Assembly: GCA_030151665.1 (NCBI GenBank)
Contig: JASLDB010000104.1
Location: 1 to 10,913 of the forward strand
DNA length: 10,913 nt
DNA from: Neisseriaceae bacterium
GTDB taxonomy: Bacteria; Pseudomonadota; Gammaproteobacteria; Burkholderiales; Neisseriaceae
Direction: 5' to 3'
Part shown: positions 6,208 to 10,913 of the stretch, in pieces
Position numbering within the stretch: the stretch's first letter is position 1
How the letters are laid out: the number at the start of each line of letters is the position of its first letter
Notes under the pieces: model-generated
The model's database searches: none
The model's input: only the letters and a program-made list of their open reading frames with translations
Told to the model about the DNA's origin: nothing
Made by a program: the position numbers and the translations under genes

Positions 6208-8394
6208 CTATATCACTTCTAATTTCGCATACTGACTATCAAGCTCTTTTATCCCATCTTTGCCAAAATTAATGGTTAATTTGGCACTCTCTCCTTTACT
6301 TAACGCATCAATAATCACCCCTGTGCCAAACTTGGCATGGCGGACATTCTGCCCAATGTGAAAACCTGCAAAATCTTGTGCTTTGACAATTTTTTCCGCA
6401 GCTTTTCGCTCGGTTGCACTAAAATTATTTTGTCTTGTTGGCTTATGGCGAGCCGATAAGGAATGAATCACTTCGGCAGGGATTTCATCAAAAAAGCGTG
6501 ATACCACACCAAACTGGGTTTTACCATGTAAAAGTCGTTGCTGTGCTGCGGTTAAATACAAGCGCTGACGAGCTCGAGTAATCGCCACATACATCAAACG
6601 GCGCTCTTCTTCCAAACCACCTCGTTCTTGTAAGCTTAACTCACTGGGAAATAAACCTTCTTCAATACCTGTTAAAAACACAGCATGAAATTCCAAACCT
6701 TTGGCTGCATGTACAGTCATCAACTGCAAAGCATCTTCACCCTCACCAGCTTGTTTTTCACCCGATTCTAGCGATGCATTGCTTAAAAATGCCAAAATTG
6801 GCGCATGCATTTCTTGTGAAAAATCCTCTGCCATGTTTTCAAAATTGCTGTCCATCGGATTAAAAGCAATGGCAGCACTAACCAATTCATCCAAGTTGTC
6901 TAAACGGTCTTGGTGATCGCCTTTTTGGTTTTGATAAAATTCGTACAAACCACTTTTTTGTATCAATTCACCAATTAAATCTGGCAAGTTTTGATTCAAG
7001 GCTTGTTGTTGCAGGCCATCAACCAATTGAACAAATGCTTTGATTTTGGCATTGCTGTGTACACAAGCTGCTTGCCACAAAGAAACACCTTGTCCTTGTG
7101 CTTCTTCTTGCAGTTTTTCAATACTGCGTGTCCCAATACCACGTGCAGGAACATTGATAATGCGTAGCAAAGCGTTGTCATCATCGGGGTTCACGCACAT
7201 GCGTAAATAAGCCAATGCATGTTTGATTTCTTGGCGCTCATAAAAGCGCAAGCCACCATAAATTTTATATGGCACACCAGCGGCAAACAAAGCTTGTTCT
7301 AGTACGCGCGATTGGGCATTACTGCGATACAAAACCGCCATATCGGCAAAAGAAAAACCCTGCTCTCGATTCAATGCTTTGGTTTCATCTACCACAAATT
7401 GCGCTTCTGCAAAATCCGACTCTGCCCACAAAAAGCGTAGTTTTTCACCATCGCCCGCTTCGGTGTGCAAATTTTTACCCAAGCGATTGTCATTATTGGC
7501 AATCACCGCATTGGCTGCGGTCAAAATATTGCCAACAGAGCGGTAGTTTTGTTCTAGTTTAATGGGAGATTCAATGTGAAACTCACGCATAAAATCGCTC
7601 ATGTTGCCAACATTGGCACCACGAAACGCATAAATACTTTGGTCATCATCACCCACAGCAAAAACGGCAGCATGTTCACCTGCCATTAGTTTTAGCCAAG
7701 CATATTGCAGTTTATTGGTGTCTTGAAATTCATCCACCAAAACATGGCTAAAACGGCTTTGGTAATGCTGACGCAAAATATCGTCTTGCTGCAAAACTTC
7801 ATAACACTTGAGCATGAGTTCGGCAAAATCCACCACCCCATCACGCTGACATTGTTTTTCATAGCCTTGATAGCATTCAATTAAACGGCGATTGTATGGA
7901 TCACTGGCAGACAATCTATCCGCGCGCAGGCCCGCTTCTTTTTGACCATTAATAAAGCCTTGTAAAGTACGCGGTGCGACCACAGCATCACTGATATTCC
8001 ACTCTTTTAATAAGCGTTTAATCAAAGACAATTGATCGCCACTGTCCAAAATTTGAAAAGCCTGCGGCAGTTGTGCTTCTTTAAAGTGTAAACGCAAAAA
8101 ACGGTGACACAAACCATGAAAAGTACCCAGCCACATGTTACGCACAGAGTATGGCAATAAACCACCCAAACGCGCTTGCATCTCTTTGGCAGCCTTATTG
8201 GTAAAAGTCACGGCCAAAATATTGTTGACACTGGCTTGTCCTGTTTGCATTAGCCACGCGATGCGAGTGGTCAATACACGGGTTTTACCACTACCAGCAC
8301 CGGCCAAGACCAAAGTCGAACTGGCTGGCCATGTCACAGCAGACAATTGCTCAGGGTTCAAACCATTCAATAAACTTGTTGCGTCCATTTTCAT
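6208..8394 (-). CDS. uvrD: DNA helicase II UvrD (3'-5' SF1A)
   Basis: UvrD unwinds DNA 3' to 5' using ATP. It removes the incised oligonucleotide and UvrC after nucleotide excision, unwinds nicked strands in mismatch repair and strips RecA from DNA. The 728-residue length matches the E. coli protein (720). All SF1A motifs are present: Q motif GLNPEQ at 11-16, motif I GAGSGKT at 32-38, Ia TFTNKAAKEM at 63-72, II LVDEFQDT at 219-226, III GDDDQSIYAFRGA at 248-260, IV EQNYRS at 281-286, V LMTVHAAKGLEF at 558-569 and VI ERRLMYVAITRAR at 597-609. The C-terminal Tudor-like segment (about 676-728, VRHAKFGTGVI), which binds RNA polymerase in E. coli, favours UvrD over Rep. ATGs at 8394 and 8388 are both possible; upstream there is only a weak GAG. 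It lies 69 bases after the phospholipase D gene on the same strand. Confidence 0.96.
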   Translation of the reverse strand: MKMDATSLLNGLNPEQLSAVTWPASSTLVLAGAGSGKTRVLTTRIAWLMQTGQASVNNILAVTFTNKAAKEMQARLGGLLPYSVRNMWLGTFHGLCHRFLRLHFKEAQLPQAFQILDSGDQLSLIKRLLKEWNISDAVVAPRTLQGFINGQKEAGLRADRLSASDPYNRRLIECYQGYEKQCQRDGVVDFAELMLKCYEVLQQDDILRQHYQSRFSHVLVDEFQDTNKLQYAWLKLMAGEHAAVFAVGDDDQSIYAFRGANVGNMSDFMREFHIESPIKLEQNYRSVGNILTAANAVIANNDNRLGKNLHTEAGDGEKLRFLWAESDFAEAQFVVDETKALNREQGFSFADMAVLYRSNAQSRVLEQALFAAGVPYKIYGGLRFYERQEIKHALAYLRMCVNPDDDNALLRIINVPARGIGTRSIEKLQEEAQGQGVSLWQAACVHSNAKIKAFVQLVDGLQQQALNQNLPDLIGELIQKSGLYEFYQNQKGDHQDRLDNLDELVSAAIAFNPMDSNFENMAEDFSQEMHAPILAFLSNASLESGEKQAGEGEDALQLMTVHAAKGLEFHAVFLTGIEEGLFPSELSLQERGGLEEERRLMYVAITRARQRLYLTAAQQRLLHGKTQFGVVSRFFDEIPAEVIHSLSARHKPTRQNNFSATERKAAEKIVKAQDFAGFHIGQNVRHAKFGTGVIIDALSKGESAKLTINFGKDGIKELDSQYAKLEVI

Positions 8395-8431
8395 TTTTCA
8401 TGCTCAATTTATGCGCAAGACTTTGGTCTCA

Positions 8432-8465
8432 AAGCCTTGTATTTCGGTTAGGCTACCCAAGGCTT
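8432..8465. repeat. 8-bp inverted repeat spanning the phospholipase D stop codon
   Basis: AAGCCTTG (8432-8439) and CAAGGCTT (8458-8465) are perfect inverted copies with an 18-base loop, and one arm overlaps the TAA stop. There is no U-tract on the minus strand, so this is not a classic terminator. It could be an mRNA end-stabilising hairpin or chance. Confidence 0.4.
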
Positions 8466-10032
8466 ACAATAAACCCTCAATCGGTAGCCACGATAAAAAT
8501 TTCACCCATGCTCGCTTGACCAAGCCAACATTGGGCTCACTGGTGTGCACTTGATCGGGAGCATTCGTTTGATAAGACGTCCACTGTAAATGTTTACCAT
8601 CTTCTTGCAGGGTGACTTCGTATGCCCTTTCTGCCATGCGTGCATTCAATCGCTCTGTCATGCTTTTGGCTAAATCTGGATTTTCAATCACCAAGCCCAT
8701 TTCAGTATTAATCAATGCAGAACGTGGGTCCAAATTTAACGAACCCACGAACACCCGCTCATTGTCCACAATAAAGGTTTTGGCATGCAAACTAGAAGCC
8801 GAACTACCAACCAAGCCTTTGTCTTTACTCGCTGGCACTTTTCCTGAAAACTGTTTTTTCAATTCAAACAGTGACACACCCGATTGCAATAAGGCTTTGC
8901 GATACCGTGCATAACCTGAGTGCACCACTGAAACATCAGTAGCTTCTAACGAGTTGGTCAACACTGACACTTTAACACCGTGCTCTTGGCTCAGCTCAGA
9001 CAAGACATCAACACCTTTTTGAGTGGGCACAAAATAAGGTGAAACAAAAACCGCTGATTTTTTAGGATTACCCAAAACTTCATCAAGCTTTTCGGAGAAA
9101 AATGCAATCGCCTTTTTGTCTTTTCCCGTTGCTTTAATCGGGTCATCCGAAACCAATTGTGTCGGCGACCACAACCAAGGCACTTGACCTGTTTTGAGGT
9201 GTTCCAATAGCGGTGTTTGTTGTAAGGCGGTTAAATATTCTTGTTTGTCAGCACGAAATTTAATGCGTTTGCGGTCAAACAACTGGTCAGCATATTCTTT
9301 TGTTTTTTTAACCGTCACAATGTCTTTGAAAGGATAAGACAATTGGCTAGACCAATAACGGTCAAAATCTTCTGACAATGCGGTGACCACAGGGCCCACC
9401 GTCATCACGTCCATGTCCGCAAAAACCATGCCGTCCCCTGCGGCAAAATACTCATCCCCCACATTGCGGCCACCCAAAATAGCCACTTGGTTATCGGCAA
9501 TCATGGATTTATTGTGCATGCGCCGATTCAGCCTGTCAAAATCGGTAATATAGCCCAACGAGCGCAATTTTCGATTGGTGAATGGATTAAATAAACGCAC
9601 TTCAATATTGGGGTGAGCAGACAATGCCGCCAACACATCATCCATGCCACGGGTATTATTGTCATCCAATAATAAGCGGACACGGACACCACGATTGGCA
9701 GCGGTGTATAAATCATTAAACAGCATTTTGCCCGACGTATCGGGTCGCCAAATATAGTATTGCGCATCAAGGGTTTTGTCTGCCAAAGTGGCGATTGCCG
9801 CTCGCGCCACAAATGCGTCATGGGGGTCTTCTAATTCATAGATACCATCTAATGCCTCATGACTTGCCACTTGAGGTTCAATCGCCAAGCCCAATGTTGT
9901 TTCTTGGGTATCCGCTAAATAGCTGGATTCTTGTCGTTCTTTTTGCGGGGGCAAATGCTGGCAGCCAAATAACGCCATACTCATTCCTATCACCGTTAAA
10001 AGTCGAGAAAGAGCAATTGCTTGTCTTGGCAT
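8464..10032 (-). CDS. Cardiolipin synthase-like phospholipase D lipoprotein (ClsC/YmdC type)
   Basis: This 522-residue phospholipase D-superfamily protein has two HKD motifs: H173-K175-D180 (HNKSMIAD, then GGRN) and H416-K418-D423 (HAKTFIVD, then GSLNLDPRS). Members of this group, such as E. coli ClsC, join phospholipids by phosphatidyl transfer to make cardiolipin, with one histidine forming the phosphatidyl-enzyme intermediate. The N-terminus is a lipoprotein signal: basic start, hydrophobic residues 11-22, and LFGC with Cys24 as the lipidation site. Gln at +2 gives no inner-membrane retention signal, so outer-membrane sorting is expected in a gammaproteobacterium. The Phe at -2 of the lipobox is slightly unusual. 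The tail WLPIEGLL resembles the conserved ending of this family. The ATG at 10032 has a GGA 6 bases upstream. uvrD follows 69 bases downstream, possibly cotranscribed. The ClsC name rests on architecture only; the true lipid substrate is unproven. Confidence 0.9.
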   Translation of the reverse strand: MPRQAIALSRLLTVIGMSMALFGCQHLPPQKERQESSYLADTQETTLGLAIEPQVASHEALDGIYELEDPHDAFVARAAIATLADKTLDAQYYIWRPDTSGKMLFNDLYTAANRGVRVRLLLDDNNTRGMDDVLAALSAHPNIEVRLFNPFTNRKLRSLGYITDFDRLNRRMHNKSMIADNQVAILGGRNVGDEYFAAGDGMVFADMDVMTVGPVVTALSEDFDRYWSSQLSYPFKDIVTVKKTKEYADQLFDRKRIKFRADKQEYLTALQQTPLLEHLKTGQVPWLWSPTQLVSDDPIKATGKDKKAIAFFSEKLDEVLGNPKKSAVFVSPYFVPTQKGVDVLSELSQEHGVKVSVLTNSLEATDVSVVHSGYARYRKALLQSGVSLFELKKQFSGKVPASKDKGLVGSSASSLHAKTFIVDNERVFVGSLNLDPRSALINTEMGLVIENPDLAKSMTERLNARMAERAYEVTLQEDGKHLQWTSYQTNAPDQVHTSEPNVGLVKRAWVKFLSWLPIEGLL

Positions 10033-10078
10033 AAACTATCCAATAAGTTGATTGCAGTGTAGGCTATTGTAAACATAG

Positions 10079-10113
10079 AAAAAGGGCATGACCACTGTTT
10101 ATTCATGTGGTCA
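10079..10113 (-). terminator. Probable rnpB terminator
   Basis: On the minus strand TGACCAC and GTGGTCA form a 7-bp stem with an 11-base loop, followed after TGCCC by TTTTT. It begins 8 bases past the RNase P RNA end and precedes the phospholipase D gene. The gap before the U-tract makes it weaker than a textbook terminator. Confidence 0.6.
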
Positions 10114-10121
10114 ATAATGAT

Positions 10122-10489
10122 AGGTGCACATTAACTGCATCGATAAGCCGGGTTCTGTCTTGGACAGTCATTCCTCTAGGCACATGGTTACCCATGTGCT
10201 CAAGCAACCTACCCGAACACGGTACGAGCCGCACCATTGTGTTCTGTTTGGTCTTGCTCCGAATGGGGTTTAGCCAGCGACAGCTTGTTGCCAAGTGCCC
10301 GGTGCGCTCTTACCGCACCTTTTCACCCTTACCTGTGCTTAATTAATAAGCCATCGGCGGTTTTGCTTTCTGTTCCACTTTCCGTCGCCTCGCGACGCCC
10401 AGCCGTTAACTGGCATTCTTGCTCTGTGGAGCCCGGACTTTCCTCTCCGTCTTGCGACGCAGCGACTGCCTAACACAGTTAATGTGCGG
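10122..10489 (-). ncRNA. rnpB: RNase P RNA, bacterial type A
   Basis: This is the catalytic RNA of RNase P, which removes 5' leaders from pre-tRNAs. The minus strand carries the conserved core in order: GAGGAAAGTCCGGGCTCC (5' strand of P4 region), ACCGCCGATGG, CAGGTAAGGGTGAAAAGG, GTGCGGTAAGAGCGCACCG (P11-P12 region), TTGCTTGAG, and GAATGACTGTCC with ACAGAACCCGGCTTATCGA near the 3' end. The ends are set by helix P1, a perfect 12-bp pairing of 10476-10487 with 10126-10137. The length of about 367 bases is close to the 377 of E. coli. P3 is unusually short, a stem of about 7 bp with a GCAA tetraloop, where E. coli has a much longer helix. The exact ends are uncertain by a few bases. Confidence 0.97.
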
Positions 10490-10494
10490 TGCGT

Positions 10495-10503
10495 ATTCTA
10501 ACA
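10495..10503 (-). promoter_or_regulatory. Extended -10 promoter of rnpB
   Basis: TGT-TAGAAT on the minus strand is an extended -10. Initiation 6-7 bases downstream lands at about 10488, where helix P1 begins, so promoter and RNA structure agree. No clear -35 is seen at the usual distance. Confidence 0.6.
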
Positions 10504-10590
10504 GATTGTCTGACCCACGACTATTTTGTTTTCAAGCCACTTAAAATTCAATGGTCAACGTCACCTGTAAAAACATCATGTGAATAGGCT

Positions 10591-10913
10591 TTATTTGACA
10601 TTGGCTTCTATGGTATCCATCTGCCAAACACCACCAGCAGAAATACTGGTACAGGGTCCTGTTGAACGATTTTGACTTTGAATAAATTGCTGACCATTCC
10701 AAACCCATTCTTCACCATACCAGCAATCACTGCCACCACTGACTTTTTGTACACCGCTGATTTTACCTTTGCCCACCTCGTTAATTTGATCGGACACAAA
10801 TGTCACCTTGCCTTGCAATGACTTGTCCACCACCCAAGCACCATAGCCAATGTTATATGCACCACGCCAACAGGTTGTCATGGCCAAACTTTGGTCATTG
10901 TTCAAACGATACA
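10591..10913 (-). CDS. DUF1176-like protein, C-terminal part (start beyond window)
   Basis: An open frame enters from the right edge and ends at 10591, giving the last 107 residues. The first complete codons read YRLNNDQSLAMTT. The segment CWRGAYNIGYGAWVV, followed by a short repeat-like C-terminal domain (WYGEEWVWNGQQFIQS, then CTSISAGGVWQM), resembles the end of DUF1176 proteins, which are exported proteins of unknown function common in Acinetobacter and other proteobacteria. A TTG at 10905 could be read as a start, but the frame stays open to the edge and the family is much longer, so this is a truncated view. The cysteines at 12 residues from the first complete codon and later (SDCWYG, GPCTS) could form disulfides in the periplasm. 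No terminator is evident between this gene and the rnpB promoter 88 bases on. Family assignment is from memory of the motif and moderately sure. Confidence 0.65.
   Translation of the reverse strand, partial: YRLNNDQSLAMTTCWRGAYNIGYGAWVVDKSLQGKVTFVSDQINEVGKGKISGVQKVSGGSDCWYGEEWVWNGQQFIQSQNRSTGPCTSISAGGVWQMDTIEANVK

Noticed and set aside
6701..8554. Plus-strand open frames within uvrD and the phospholipase D gene
   Set aside because: They are antisense shadows of well-supported genes and show no domain-like composition or ribosome sites.
10103..10473. Open frames on both strands at 10103-10473
   Set aside because: They lie within RNase P RNA, whose conserved motifs and P1 pairing explain the sequence.
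10591..10905. A complete 104-residue gene starting at a TTG at 10905
   Set aside because: The frame is open to the window edge, there is no ribosome site before the TTG, and the DUF1176-like family is much longer.

Overview
The window reads as chromosomal DNA of a Gram-negative, probably gammaproteobacterial, cell of moderate to low GC. Support for this comes from an FtsY with a long acidic N-terminal region, two M16 peptidases with Sec signal peptides lying divergently from ftsY (an arrangement also seen in Pseudomonas and relatives), a lipoprotein-type cardiolipin synthase, a UvrD with the C-terminal Tudor-like domain, and a type A RNase P RNA. A Moraxellaceae-like host is my guess, not a demonstrated placement. 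No phage, insertion sequence, CRISPR array or tRNA was seen, and the base composition looks even throughout.

Layout. Positions 1-1207 (minus) hold the first 402 codons of ftsY, cut by the window edge. A 70-base divergent gap leads to a plus-strand two-gene operon (1278-3939) encoding a periplasmic M16 pair: the first protein keeps the HxxEH zinc site, while the second has lost it but carries an Arg/Tyr-containing C-terminal segment. A bidirectional hairpin terminator (3952-3979) separates this from a long minus-strand series. In transcription order that series is a DUF1176-like gene (partial, right edge), rnpB, a cardiolipin synthase-like phospholipase D lipoprotein, uvrD, zinc-ribbon protein B, a LytTR response regulator, and zinc-ribbon protein A.

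The housekeeping parts cover membrane protein targeting (FtsY), envelope proteolysis (M16 pair), phospholipid synthesis, DNA repair (UvrD) and tRNA 5' processing (RNase P). They look conventional.

The least explained part is 3991-6092. An AlgR/LytR-type regulator with no sensor kinase in view sits between two diverged copies of an unrecognised protein family, each with two CPxC knuckles. The regulator has a candidate extended -10 promoter. Just upstream of it lies a perfect 10-bp direct repeat with a 12-bp spacer, the geometry typical of LytTR operators. Copy A also carries an A8-TTA-T8 tract inside an acidic insertion that copy B lacks. This three-gene unit is the best candidate for an undescribed system. 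Its function cannot be read from the sequence.
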